64,000 nt of DNA from Variovorax davisae. GTDB lineage: Bacteria > Pseudomonadota > Gammaproteobacteria > Burkholderiales > Burkholderiaceae_C. A program made the position numbers and the translations under genes. Below the pieces are notes generated by a model that saw only the letters and a program-made list of their open reading frames with translations, was not told the origin of the DNA and did no database searches. The first letter of the stretch is position 1; each line of letters begins with the position of its first letter. This document shows, piece by piece, positions 17,252-25,652 of this stretch. The DNA is taken from NCBI RefSeq assembly GCF_030316845.1, contig NZ_JASZYS010000021.1, positions 1-64,000 on the forward strand, in the 5' to 3' direction.

Positions 17252-18442
17252 ATGACAGTGCGAGCCTCAGAGATCGAACAGCAAGGATTGCGGGAGGCTG
17301 TGCCCGCGCCCGTGCCCATTGTTTCAACCCTGGAGTTGCCGCGCACCGTGTTCGGGGCGGGTACCTTGTCGACGCTTCGGGACGAACTCGCGGCGCTGGG
17401 GGTCGCGCGGCCGCTGCTCGTCACGGACAAGGGCGTCGTGGCGGTGGGGATCGCAGCCAGGGCGGTCGACGCCTGCCGCGACGCCGCCTCGATGCCGGTC
17501 TTCGATGGCGTCACCGAAAACCCCCTTTTCGCGGACGTGGACAGCGGTGCGGCCTTCTATCGCCAGCACCGGTGCGACGGCGTGGTGGCGCTGGGCGGCG
17601 GCTCCGTCATCGACACCGCGAAGATCATCGCGCTGCTGGCAACGAACCAGGGACGTGCGGCCGACTACCTCGGCGTGCGCAACGTCGCGCACCGCGCGGC
17701 TGCGCCCTTGCTCGTGGTTCCCACCACCGCGGGCACAGGGAGCGAAGCCTCGCCTTCCGCCGGAATCCACCCGGACGCAGCCACCGCATCGGTGGGCATG
17801 AATTCGCGCCACCTGGTTCCCCGGGTGGTGATCCTGGACCCGCAACTCACGCGCAGCCTGCCTCCGGGCCTGACGGCGGCCACGGGCATCGATGCGCTGA
17901 GCCACTGCGTCGAGGGCTACCTCTCGCGTAAGAGCGCGCCGCTGGGCGACGCCATTGCGCTCGAAGGCATCGCACGCGTGGCGCAGCACCTGCGGCGCGC
18001 CGTCGCGGACGGCACCGACGCGGAGGCCCGCGGGGGAATGATGCTCGCTGCCTTCGCCGGCGGCGTGTCGATCGCGATGGGCCTCGGCCCGGCCCACGCG
18101 GTGGCGATCGCGTGCAGCGACCAGGGATTTCCGCACGGCATCCTGAGCGGCATCGGCCTGGTGGCGACCCTCGATGCCACGCAGCTGCGCGTGCCCGATC
18201 GCGCCGGCGCCGTGGCCCGGGCGCTGGGCCTCGCGCCGGCGGTTTCACTGTCGCAGGGCGTGGCTTCGCTGATGCGGGAGGTCGGATTGCCGACGACGCT
18301 CGCGGAGCTGGGTTATGTCGCGACGGACGTCGACGCTCTGGCCCGGTCAGCGCATTCAAGTCACTTCAACCTGTTCGCGCCCGTTCATCCCTCCGCCTCC
18401 GAGTACGCCGCGATGCTCCGTCGCTCGCTGGCGCTGCGCTAG
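17252..18442 (+). CDS. iron-containing alcohol dehydrogenase, maleylacetate-reductase-like
   Basis: This 396-residue group III alcohol dehydrogenase has the NAD-binding GGGSVIDTAK near residue 110 and the metal-site pattern DALSHCVEGYLS near residue 213, with later histidines in GPAHAVA and PHGILSG. Relatives include maleylacetate reductases, 1,3-propanediol dehydrogenases and other iron or zinc dehydrogenases. The start at 17252 follows CCAAGGA; the longer frame to 17141 is unlikely because it would include the LysR motif. The setting in a catabolic cluster favours an aromatic-pathway role such as maleylacetate reduction, but an intradiol hydroxyquinol dioxygenase is not present. Confidence 0.78.
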   Translation: MTVRASEIEQQGLREAVPAPVPIVSTLELPRTVFGAGTLSTLRDELAALGVARPLLVTDKGVVAVGIAARAVDACRDAASMPVFDGVTENPLFADVDSGAAFYRQHRCDGVVALGGGSVIDTAKIIALLATNQGRAADYLGVRNVAHRAAAPLLVVPTTAGTGSEASPSAGIHPDAATASVGMNSRHLVPRVVILDPQLTRSLPPGLTAATGIDALSHCVEGYLSRKSAPLGDAIALEGIARVAQHLRRAVADGTDAEARGGMMLAAFAGGVSIAMGLGPAHAVAIACSDQGFPHGILSGIGLVATLDATQLRVPDRAGAVARALGLAPAVSLSQGVASLMREVGLPTTLAELGYVATDVDALARSAHSSHFNLFAPVHPSASEYAAMLRRSLALR

Positions 18443-18446
18443 GCGG

Positions 18447-18476
18447 GACCTTCGCTGCCGCGCGGCAGCGAAGGTC
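18447..18476. terminator. bidirectional terminator, perfect palindrome
   Basis: GACCTTCGCTGCCGC at 18447-18461 pairs perfectly with its complement at 18462-18476, with TTCC following. It lies between convergent genes, five bases after the alcohol dehydrogenase stop and ten bases before the Bug stop. It can therefore serve both directions. Confidence 0.75.
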
Positions 18477-18486
18477 TTCCCTTCGA

Positions 18487-19473
18487 TCAGTCGACCGACA
18501 CCTTGACGTGCTTGAGCACTTCGGTGTAGCGCGCGCGATCGGCTTGCATCAGGTCCGCCAGCTGCTGTGCGGGACCAGGGCTGGCCACGAAGCCGAAGGT
18601 CGCCAGGCGCTCCTTGACTTCGGGCTGCGACAGCGCCTCGTTGACGCCCTTGTTGATGGCGTCCGCGGTGGCGGCGGGCGTGCCGCGCGGCGCCATCAGT
18701 CCGACCCACGACAGCGAACTGACGCCCTTGGGCCCGCCCGCCTCCTCGAGCGTGGGCACCTCTGGCAGTGCCGGCGAGCGCGCGGCGTCCGCCACCGCCA
18801 GGAAGCGCAGCTTGCCCGCGCGTGCAAGCGGCCCGGCGGTAGCGATGCTGGCGTAGGCCCAGTCCACCTCGCCGGTGGACACCGCCGCATAGAGCTGCGA
18901 GGTTTCCTTGTACGGCACGTGCATCATCTCGACGCCCAAAGCATGGCCGAGGCGCGCCGAGCCCAGGTGGATCGGCCCGCCCACCGCGTTCGAGCCGTAG
19001 CTCAGCACCTTGGACTTGCCGCCTGCTGCGTCGAGCAGGTCCTTGAGCGTCTTGTAGGGGCTGTTCGCGCCCACCGCCACGAAGAAGGCGGTCTTGTAGA
19101 GCAGCGCCACCGGCACCAGGTCCTTCTCGGGGTCGTAGGCCAGCTTCCTGAAGATCAGCGGGTTGATCGACAGATTGCCGACGTCGGCCACGACGAGATC
19201 GTTGCCGGTCGGTGGCGCGCCCTTCACCGCGTTGATCGCGACCACGCCCGCGCCGCCCGGTCTCGGGTCGACGACGACGGGGCGCTCCCACTTCGCCTGC
19301 AGCCGCTCCGCGACCACGCGGGCGATGGTGTCGGGGCCGCTGCCCGCCGGCAGCGTGCTGGTGATGCGCACCGGGCCCGCGCTCAGCCCTGCGGGCGCCT
19401 GTGCCCGCACCAGCGGCGAGACCGCGAGGGCGGCGAGCGCGGCTGCGGCGGCCACGACGTTTCTTCTGTTCAT
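18487..19473 (-). CDS. Bug-type periplasmic substrate-binding protein
   Basis: This 328-residue protein has a signal peptide (MNRRNVVAAAAALAALAVSP) ending near LVRAQ. The Bug fold follows, with ITSTLPAGSGPDTIARVVAE, a proline-rich VVDPRPGGAGV, and the MHVPYKETSQL element near residue 190. It is the last gene of the minus-strand operon that encodes the FAD monooxygenase, extradiol dioxygenase and FAH enzyme, 29 bases after FAH. It presumably captures the aromatic acid degraded by those enzymes. No cognate membrane permease is present nearby. Confidence 0.87.
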   Translation of the reverse strand: MNRRNVVAAAAALAALAVSPLVRAQAPAGLSAGPVRITSTLPAGSGPDTIARVVAERLQAKWERPVVVDPRPGGAGVVAINAVKGAPPTGNDLVVADVGNLSINPLIFRKLAYDPEKDLVPVALLYKTAFFVAVGANSPYKTLKDLLDAAGGKSKVLSYGSNAVGGPIHLGSARLGHALGVEMMHVPYKETSQLYAAVSTGEVDWAYASIATAGPLARAGKLRFLAVADAARSPALPEVPTLEEAGGPKGVSSLSWVGLMAPRGTPAATADAINKGVNEALSQPEVKERLATFGFVASPGPAQQLADLMQADRARYTEVLKHVKVSVD

Positions 19474-19502
19474 GCGTTGTCTCCTGGGGGGCCGGGTCAG
19501 GC

Positions 19503-20360
19503 TCAGGCTTCGTCGACGATCGGGTTGCGAAGCACGCCGATGCCCTCGATCTCCACTTCGCACACGTCGCCGGCCTTCATCCACACCGGTGGCTTGCGTG
19601 CCATGCCCACGCCCGAGGGCGTGCCGGTGATGATGATGTCGCCCGGCTGCAGCGTCATCGCTTCGGAGCACACCGAGACCAGCGTGGCGACATCGAAGAT
19701 CATGTGGCGCGTGTTGGCGTGCTGCAGCGTCTCGCCGTTCAGGCGGCAGCTCAGCTGCAGCCCGCCGGCGCCGGCAGGCAGCTCGTCGGCGGTCACGAAC
19801 TCCGGCCCGAACGAGCCGCTGGCGTCGAAGTTCTTGCCCAGCGTCCACTGGTTGGTCCGCAGCTGGTAGTCGCGGATCGAACTGTCGTTGAACAGCGAGT
19901 AGCCGGCCACGTGATCGAGCGCCTTTTCCTTCGGGATGTAGCGCCCGCCCTTGCCGATGACAGCGACCAGTTCGGCCTCGTAGTCGAACTGCGTCGACAC
20001 CTTCGGGCGCAGCAGCGGCTCCTCGTGGCCGACCCACGAGGAGGGATAGCGCTGGAACACGACCGGGAACTTCGGCGGCTCGAAATTGCTTTCGGCCGCG
20101 TGGTCGATGTAGTTCAGGCCGATCGCGAAAGCCTTGGCCGGGTTCTGCACCGGCGGCAGGTACTTGAGGCCGTTGATCGAGCGCCGCGTGCCCGCGCGCG
20201 CGACGGCGTCGCGGGCGGCCTGCATCCCGGCTTCGCCCAGGCGCAGCAGCGCGTCGAGCGTGTCGGGCAGGCCGAGGGCCGTGAGGTCGACCAGCTCGTG
20301 GCCGATGCGCACGCCCAGCACGGGGCGACCCTGGTCGTTGGCGAATGCGATGAATCTCAT
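19503..20360 (-). CDS. fumarylacetoacetate hydrolase (FAH) family protein
   Basis: This 285-residue FAH-superfamily enzyme has FAIGLNYIDHAAE near residue 78, the metal-site stretch FDYEAELVAVIGK near residue 124, and GTPSGVGM near residue 249. It is a second copy of the type found in module 1 and probably acts on the product of the neighbouring extradiol dioxygenase. Its ATG overlaps the stop codon of that dioxygenase by four bases (ATGA), indicating translational coupling. The reaction could be hydrolysis of a 2,4-dioxo acid or a hydratase or decarboxylase step. Confidence 0.86.
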   Translation of the reverse strand: MRFIAFANDQGRPVLGVRIGHELVDLTALGLPDTLDALLRLGEAGMQAARDAVARAGTRRSINGLKYLPPVQNPAKAFAIGLNYIDHAAESNFEPPKFPVVFQRYPSSWVGHEEPLLRPKVSTQFDYEAELVAVIGKGGRYIPKEKALDHVAGYSLFNDSSIRDYQLRTNQWTLGKNFDASGSFGPEFVTADELPAGAGGLQLSCRLNGETLQHANTRHMIFDVATLVSVCSEAMTLQPGDIIITGTPSGVGMARKPPVWMKAGDVCEVEIEGIGVLRNPIVDEA

Positions 20361-21319
20361 GTGGGGGCTCCGGAAACGGGTTCGTGGTTGGTGATGAAGT
20401 CGTCGGGGACCGGCGGCCCCCAAACGTAGAGCGAGTCGTGCGGCGGATGGTCGGCCGCGGGCCATTCGAGGTCGTGGGGAACGAAGTCGATGGCGTGCGA
20501 GTACTCGGCATAGCTGCCCCAGGGATCGCGCACGTAGTAGAAGTAGTTCGAGCCCAGCACGTGGCGGCCCACGCCCCAGCCCTTGTCGTGGCCGGCGGCG
20601 CGCATCTGCTCGGCGCCGTTGCCGACCTCGTCGATGCTGCCGACGTCCCAGCTGGAGTGGTGAAGGCCCGGCGCGTGCGATTTCGCGAACGCCACCAGGT
20701 GGTGGTCGCTGCCGTGCGGCCCATGCATGAACGCGATCAGGTCGCCCGAATGGTCGGACATGCGAAGGCCCAGCACCTGGGACGAGAACGTGACCATGCG
20801 ACGCACGTCGGGCGTGAAGAACAGCAGGTGCGAAAGATGGCGCGGGCGCACCTGCGGCACGGCGCTGCGTGCCGGCGCCGCGCCTTGGCCCGGCGCGGCA
20901 TCGCTTCGGGCCGTGCCCCGCGACTTCTCGCTGGGCGAAACCTTCGGTGCGACGACCAGCTGCAGCGGCGTGCCGTCCGGGTTGCGCAGCCACAGGCCGC
21001 CGCCGTCGGACAGCCGGTGCGCGGGGCAGGCGATGCCGTGGCCTTCGATGCGCTCGCGCCATGCGGGCAGGTCGGCTTCGTCGATGCCGTAGCTCAGGTA
21101 GTCGAGGCGTTTGGCCTCGCCGCCATGGAAGACCGAGCCCCAGACGTGCGGATGGCCCCAGGTACGGAGGTCGATGCGATCTGCGGCGCGCCGGACCTCG
21201 AGTCCGAAGGAAAGGTAGAAACGCTCGGCCTCGTCGAGGTCGGGCACCGAGAACACGAAGCGGTTCAGCGAATGCACGGCGACGACGCCGGCGCGGCGAT
21301 GCAGGTGGGGTTCGGTCAT
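20357..21319 (-). CDS. extradiol dioxygenase-like VOC protein
   Basis: This 320-residue two-domain VOC protein has the C-terminal metal ligands expected of type I extradiol dioxygenases: His in HLSHLLFF near residue 164, His in LHHSSWD near 222, and Glu in YAEYSH near 274. A 25-residue Ala/Gly/Pro-rich linker joins the two domains. It is coupled to the FAH gene downstream and follows the FAD monooxygenase by 13 bases. The likely task is cleavage of the catechol-type product of that monooxygenase. A phrase near the end, WPAADHPPHDSLYVWGPPVP, is typical of 2,3-dihydroxy-aryl acid dioxygenase relatives, from memory. Confidence 0.8.
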   Translation of the reverse strand: MTEPHLHRRAGVVAVHSLNRFVFSVPDLDEAERFYLSFGLEVRRAADRIDLRTWGHPHVWGSVFHGGEAKRLDYLSYGIDEADLPAWRERIEGHGIACPAHRLSDGGGLWLRNPDGTPLQLVVAPKVSPSEKSRGTARSDAAPGQGAAPARSAVPQVRPRHLSHLLFFTPDVRRMVTFSSQVLGLRMSDHSGDLIAFMHGPHGSDHHLVAFAKSHAPGLHHSSWDVGSIDEVGNGAEQMRAAGHDKGWGVGRHVLGSNYFYYVRDPWGSYAEYSHAIDFVPHDLEWPAADHPPHDSLYVWGPPVPDDFITNHEPVSGAPT

Positions 21320-21332
21320 CGTGGGCGCTCCT

Positions 21333-22964
21333 TCAGCCGGCCTGGCCGGTGATGTGCTTCAACAGGCCAAGGCCGTCGGCGGGCCACGCATCCGCGCGCC
21401 ATGCCACGTGCTGGTCGGGGCGGATCAGGGTGTAGCGCGCGCCGTACAGCTGCTTGAGCACGCGCTCCTGCGGCTGGATCACGGTCAGCGGAACGCCCGC
21501 CGCGCGGGCCGCCTCCTGCGCCTGCGCGAGCGCCGCCGCATCGGCGTCGTGCGACGCCAGCAGCGTGAAGCCCTGGCCGAAGTGGTCGTAGAGCGAGCTG
21601 CCGTCGTGCAGCCAGGCGTGCGGCGCCAGTGCGCCGGGCCGGGCGCTCGGGATGTAGTTCAGGAAGTCGAGGACCGGCGCCTCGCTGCCGTCCGGCACGA
21701 TCATGGGCGAGTCTTCGTAGCGGTAGCCGAGCACCACGCCGAGCGTGTTGAACTCGCGCATCTTCGCGACCTGGATCCGCGAGCCGACCTCGCGGCGCAT
21801 CTGCTCGCCGGCCTCGGTCGCGTCCTCCAGCCCTTCCTGCCAGAGCTGGTTGCCGAGCACCGAATGGTTGGCCACCGCTTCGTCCATCACCATGTCGTGC
21901 ACCGGGCGGCGCTCCTTCTCGTAGCTGTCGAGCAGGGCCGGGCCGCCCCAGCCCTGCAGCACCGCGGCGATCTTCCAGCCGAGGTCGACGCCGTCGGCCA
22001 CCCCCATGTTCATGCCATAGCCGCCGAAGGGCGGATGCAGGTGGCAGGCGTCGCCCACGAGGAACACGCGGCGGTCGGCGTACTTGTCGGCGATCAGGCG
22101 GCTCGCCACCCACTCGTCGGTGCTGAGCACCTCGACCTCCAGCCCGTCGAGCCCGGTCGCCCTGCGGATCAGGTCCGGCGCGTCTTCGGCGTCGAGCTTC
22201 TGGCCCTCGCGCAGCTGCGTGGGCATGAAGAACCACTTGTCGCCGCTGTCCATCGGACCGATCAGGCTCGGCACGTCGCCGTTGATCTGCCAATACATGA
22301 TCGCCGGGCCGTGCCGGTGCGCCTGGGCGAGGCCGGGCGCGCGGAACACCACGTTGTAGTTGCGCGAAAGGCCATAGGTGCCCTCCAGCCTGGCGCCGAT
22401 CGCCGCGCGCACCGTGCTGCGCGCGCCGTCGGCGCCGACCAGGTAGCGGCAGGCGACCTCGAAGCTGTCGCCGCTCCCGAGGTCCTTCACCTGGGCGACG
22501 ACACCGTTGGCGCCCTGCTCGAAGAGCGCGAGCTCGCAGCTGAAGCGCAGCTCGACGCTGGGCAGCGTCTGCACGTGCGCGCGCATCACTTCCTCGACCG
22601 AATACTGGGGGATCCACTGCGCGTGCTCGGAATACAGCGGGTTCTTGCCCGGCGCGCAGTACATCGCGTTCTCGATGCTCGCCAGGCGCGGGCCGTTCAG
22701 GCGGGTGCAGAACACCACGTTCGAGGGATAGTCCAGCCCCAGCGGCGATGCCGCCCGCAGCGCGTCGGCGATGCCCCAGCGGCGCATGTGCTCGCGGGTG
22801 CGCACGTTGGTGGTCTTGGCGCGGGGCGCGTAGCCGACGCGGTCGTTGCGCTCGATCAGCAGGCAGGGGATGTCGCGCTGCCCCAGCTCGATCGCGAGGG
22901 CCAGGCCCGCGGGGCCGGCGCCGACGATCAGGACCTGCGGCTGTGTCTTGGACTCTTGCTTCAC
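21333..22964 (-). CDS. FAD-binding aromatic monooxygenase, MhpA/phenol-hydroxylase-like
   Basis: This 543-residue flavoprotein has the N-terminal dinucleotide fold (VLIVGAGPAGLALAIELGQR), the central YLVGADGARS element near residue 166, and VFLVGDACHLHPPFGGYGMN near residue 284. These are hallmarks of single-component group A aromatic hydroxylases such as MhpA, TfdB and PheA, which use NAD(P)H and O2 to hydroxylate phenols. The frame opens far upstream. The GTG at 22964 is chosen because GGAGACGAGA precedes it and the FAD motif then starts about ten residues in. It is the first gene of the minus-strand operon. Confidence 0.86.
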   Translation of the reverse strand: MKQESKTQPQVLIVGAGPAGLALAIELGQRDIPCLLIERNDRVGYAPRAKTTNVRTREHMRRWGIADALRAASPLGLDYPSNVVFCTRLNGPRLASIENAMYCAPGKNPLYSEHAQWIPQYSVEEVMRAHVQTLPSVELRFSCELALFEQGANGVVAQVKDLGSGDSFEVACRYLVGADGARSTVRAAIGARLEGTYGLSRNYNVVFRAPGLAQAHRHGPAIMYWQINGDVPSLIGPMDSGDKWFFMPTQLREGQKLDAEDAPDLIRRATGLDGLEVEVLSTDEWVASRLIADKYADRRVFLVGDACHLHPPFGGYGMNMGVADGVDLGWKIAAVLQGWGGPALLDSYEKERRPVHDMVMDEAVANHSVLGNQLWQEGLEDATEAGEQMRREVGSRIQVAKMREFNTLGVVLGYRYEDSPMIVPDGSEAPVLDFLNYIPSARPGALAPHAWLHDGSSLYDHFGQGFTLLASHDADAAALAQAQEAARAAGVPLTVIQPQERVLKQLYGARYTLIRPDQHVAWRADAWPADGLGLLKHITGQAG

Positions 22965-23044
22965 TCTCGTCTCCTTCGCTCCACGGACATTCGGCGTCCA
23001 GGGCTTGTTGGAGGCGGATGGTAGGAAGCCGGCCCGAATAACAA

Positions 23045-23073
23045 AAGATGGCAGAATCGTCGAGCCGATACCT
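23045..23073 (+). promoter_or_regulatory. LysR-type binding motif, copy B
   Basis: AAGATGGCA at 23045-23053 is followed after 12 bases by CGATACCT. It lies in the 132-base divergent gap between the FAD monooxygenase (start 22964) and the second LysR gene (start 23097), the place expected for a LysR activator binding site. Confidence 0.55.
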
Positions 23074-23096
23074 CTTGTGTATCGGTCTCCAGTTTC

Positions 23097-24020
23097 ATGA
23101 AGTTGCACCACCTGCGCGATCTGCTGGCTGTCGCGGACCATGGCAGCCTGCGCGCCGCCGCCCGCGAGATCGGGATCGCCCAGCCGGCGATGACCCGGAG
23201 CATCCAGGAACTCGAAAGAGAACTGGGCGTCGCCCTGTTCGAGCGACGGTCGCGCGGCATCGTGCCCACAGCGATCGGCGAGGCCTTCATCCGGCGGGCG
23301 CGCAGCGTCGACAACGAGCTGCTGCGCGCGCGCGACGAGGTCGCGCAGCTGCGCGGCCTGACCCACGGCAGCGTGCGCGTGGCGCTGTCGATGGTGCCCC
23401 ACATGGCCTTGCTGCCCGAGGTGCTGCGCCCTTTCCGCCAGCGCTTTCCGGATGTGCGGCTCGACATCCTCGACGCCGTGTTCCCGACGGTGGCGGCCGA
23501 GGTGCAGGACGGCACGATCGACTGCTACGTCGGCCCCCCGCCCGAGAATTTGCCCGAGGGCCTGCTGGTCGAGAAGCTCTTCGACAACACCCGCGTGATC
23601 GTCGGGCGCAGGGGCCATCCGCTCGGCAGCGCCAGGTCCTTGAGCGAGCTCGTGGAGGCGGAGTGGCTCACGACGTCGATCACGGCGCAGGCGGAGCACG
23701 AGCTCGGCCCCCTGTTCGCCCAGCATGGCCTGCGGCCGCCGACGCTGGTCATGCAGGCGCATTCCGCGCTGACGCTGATCGTGACCTTGCTCTATTCGGA
23801 CCTGCTCGCCATGCTGCCCTCGCAATGGATGCGCTTTCCGTTGACGCGCGATGTGCTGCAGGCCTTCGACATCTCGGAGCCGCTGGCGGCGCCCCCGATC
23901 TGCATCATCCAGCGCGCGGGCCTGCCTTTGACGCCGGCGGCGGAGCACCTGTGCGACCTGTTGCGGCGCGCCGCCGCCCACATGGGAACCGGGAACGCGG
24001 GCGACGCCGTCGGCGTGTGA
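23097..24020 (+). CDS. LysR family transcriptional regulator (paralogue 2)
   Basis: This 307-residue LysR-type regulator has an N-terminal winged helix (MKLHHLRDLLAVADHGSLRA and EIGIAQPAMTRSIQELEREL), the RRSRGIVPTAIGEAF wing and an effector domain. It resembles the LysR at 16205 throughout, for example in the IQRAGLPLTPAAEHL versus IRRGALPLTPAAEYL end region. It is divergent from the FAD-monooxygenase operon and upstream of the aldehyde dehydrogenase. It probably activates both when an aromatic effector is bound. Confidence 0.9.
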   Translation: MKLHHLRDLLAVADHGSLRAAAREIGIAQPAMTRSIQELERELGVALFERRSRGIVPTAIGEAFIRRARSVDNELLRARDEVAQLRGLTHGSVRVALSMVPHMALLPEVLRPFRQRFPDVRLDILDAVFPTVAAEVQDGTIDCYVGPPPENLPEGLLVEKLFDNTRVIVGRRGHPLGSARSLSELVEAEWLTTSITAQAEHELGPLFAQHGLRPPTLVMQAHSALTLIVTLLYSDLLAMLPSQWMRFPLTRDVLQAFDISEPLAAPPICIIQRAGLPLTPAAEHLCDLLRRAAAHMGTGNAGDAVGV

Positions 24021-24025
24021 TTCAT

Positions 24026-24057
24026 TTCAGGTATCGATAGCGCAGGTTTGGCATCTT
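24026..24057 (-). promoter_or_regulatory. LysR-type binding motif, copy C
   Basis: Read on the minus strand, AAGATGCCA is followed after 12 bases by CGATACCTGAA. It starts six bases after the LysR paralogue 2 stop and lies 87 bases before the aldehyde dehydrogenase start. One base in the first half differs from the other copies. Confidence 0.55.
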
Positions 24058-24143
24058 CTGCGTTCGCTCGCCCGCGACTAGGATCCGCCGCGGCGACGGC
24101 CATCGTGTCGCCGGCAGCCGAACCCTATCGAAGGAGACAAGAA

Positions 24144-25619
24144 ATGACAGCAGCCGTAGCGGCGCAACCCCGGAAGTTCCGCCAGCTCATCGCCGGTGAG
24201 TGGGTCGAGGCGGAGGGCGGCCGGACTTTCGACGACATGAACCCCTTCAGCGGGGACGTCTTTGCCGAGGTGCCGGCATCGAGCGGCGCCGATGCGCAGC
24301 GCGCCATCGATGCGGCGGACCAGGCATTTCCGGCCTGGGCCGCGATGGGCGCTCGCGCACGGCAGGCGCTGTTCCTGAAGGCCGCCGACATCCTGGAGCG
24401 CCGGGCGGACGAGATCGTGCGGCTGATGGCGCAGGAGACCGGTTCGGCCGCGGCCTTTTCGCGCTTCCAGGTCCAGTGGGCGGTCGGCCTGTTGCGCCAG
24501 GCGGCCGGCTACCCCTACCTGCCCGGCGGCGAGATCGTCCAGTCGGATACGCCGGGCGTGTTCGCGATGGCGGTGCGCAAGCCGCTCGGTGTCATCGGCG
24601 GCATCTCGCCGTGGAACGGATCGCTGGCCCTCGGGTTCCGCACGGTGGTGGCGCCGCTCGCCTGCGGCAACACGGTGGTCCTGAAGCCCTCGGAGGACGC
24701 GCCCTTCTGCGCCGGGCTGCTGATGGGCGAGGTCATGACCGAGGCCGGCTTTCCGCCCGGCGTGCTCAACGTGATCACCCACGCGCCCGGCGAGGTCGGC
24801 CCGATCGCCGACCGGCTGTTCGAGAGCCGGCAGGTCCGCGCCTACAACTTCACCGGCTCATCCGCGACCGGCGCACGGCTGGCGGCACGCGCCGGCCAGC
24901 ACCTCAAGCGCATCGCGCTCGAACTGGGCGGCTACAACCCGATGATCGTGCTGAAGGATGCCGACCTCGACCATTCGGTCGACACCGCGATCTTCGCGGC
25001 CTTCTTCCACCAGGGCCAGATCTGCATGAACACGCGCAAGATCCTGGTGGAACGGCCGTTGTTCGACGCCTTCCTCGAGCGCTTCGTGGCGCGCGCCAGG
25101 GCGCTCGAGGCCGGGGACCCGTCCAACCCCGCCAGCAAGCTCGGCCCGCTGATCAACGACCGTGCCGTGGCCAGCGTCGCGAAGGGCATCGAGCAGGCGG
25201 TGGCCGGCGGCGCGCGCGTGCTCGCGGGCGGCCAATACACCGGGCGCTGCTTCGAGCCCACCGTGCTCGTCGACGTGCCGCCGCATGCGCCGATCTACCG
25301 CGAGGAGGTCTTCGGCCCGGTCGTGATCGTCGAGCCCTTCGACAGCGAGCAGGAGGCGATCGACAAGGCCAACGGCACCGACTTCGGCCTGTCGGCGTCG
25401 GTGATGACGGCCGACGTCTGGAAGGGCATCACGATCGGCGGCCAGATCCAGTCGGGCATGGTCAACGTCAACGGGCCGACCATGGGCGGCGAGCCGCAGA
25501 TTCCGTTCGGCGGCGTGAAGGACAGCGGCTGGGCGCGCTTCGGCCGCTGGGCCATCGACATGTTCAGCGACCTCAACCTCGTCACGGTGAGCCAGAACAA
25601 GCGGCAATACCCGCTGTAG
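24144..25619 (+). CDS. aldehyde dehydrogenase, NAD(P)-dependent
   Basis: This 491-residue aldehyde dehydrogenase oxidises an aldehyde to the acid. The catalytic glutamate is in LELGG (residue 260) and the nucleophile cysteine in GQICMN (residue 294). The NAD-binding FTGSSATG element is near residue 236. Overall it resembles benzaldehyde, vanillin and salicylaldehyde dehydrogenases. The ATG at 24144 has AAGGAGACAAGA upstream, which decides against the longer frame from 24048. It leads a plus-strand operon with an amidohydrolase and a Bug receptor and has a LysR-type motif in its promoter. Confidence 0.88.
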   Translation: MTAAVAAQPRKFRQLIAGEWVEAEGGRTFDDMNPFSGDVFAEVPASSGADAQRAIDAADQAFPAWAAMGARARQALFLKAADILERRADEIVRLMAQETGSAAAFSRFQVQWAVGLLRQAAGYPYLPGGEIVQSDTPGVFAMAVRKPLGVIGGISPWNGSLALGFRTVVAPLACGNTVVLKPSEDAPFCAGLLMGEVMTEAGFPPGVLNVITHAPGEVGPIADRLFESRQVRAYNFTGSSATGARLAARAGQHLKRIALELGGYNPMIVLKDADLDHSVDTAIFAAFFHQGQICMNTRKILVERPLFDAFLERFVARARALEAGDPSNPASKLGPLINDRAVASVAKGIEQAVAGGARVLAGGQYTGRCFEPTVLVDVPPHAPIYREEVFGPVVIVEPFDSEQEAIDKANGTDFGLSASVMTADVWKGITIGGQIQSGMVNVNGPTMGGEPQIPFGGVKDSGWARFGRWAIDMFSDLNLVTVSQNKRQYPL

Positions 25620-25652
25620 GGCGCGGTCCTCATCCCCCGGAAAGAAAGCACC

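Noticed and set aside
17252..18442. Firm naming of the iron dehydrogenase as maleylacetate reductase
   Set aside because: No hydroxyquinol intradiol dioxygenase is in the window and the family has many substrates, so only a likeness is stated.
21333..23981. An 882-codon frame suggesting an N-terminal extension of the FAD monooxygenase
   Set aside because: The extension lies opposite the LysR gene. A ribosome site and GTG at 22964 give a normal-length enzyme.
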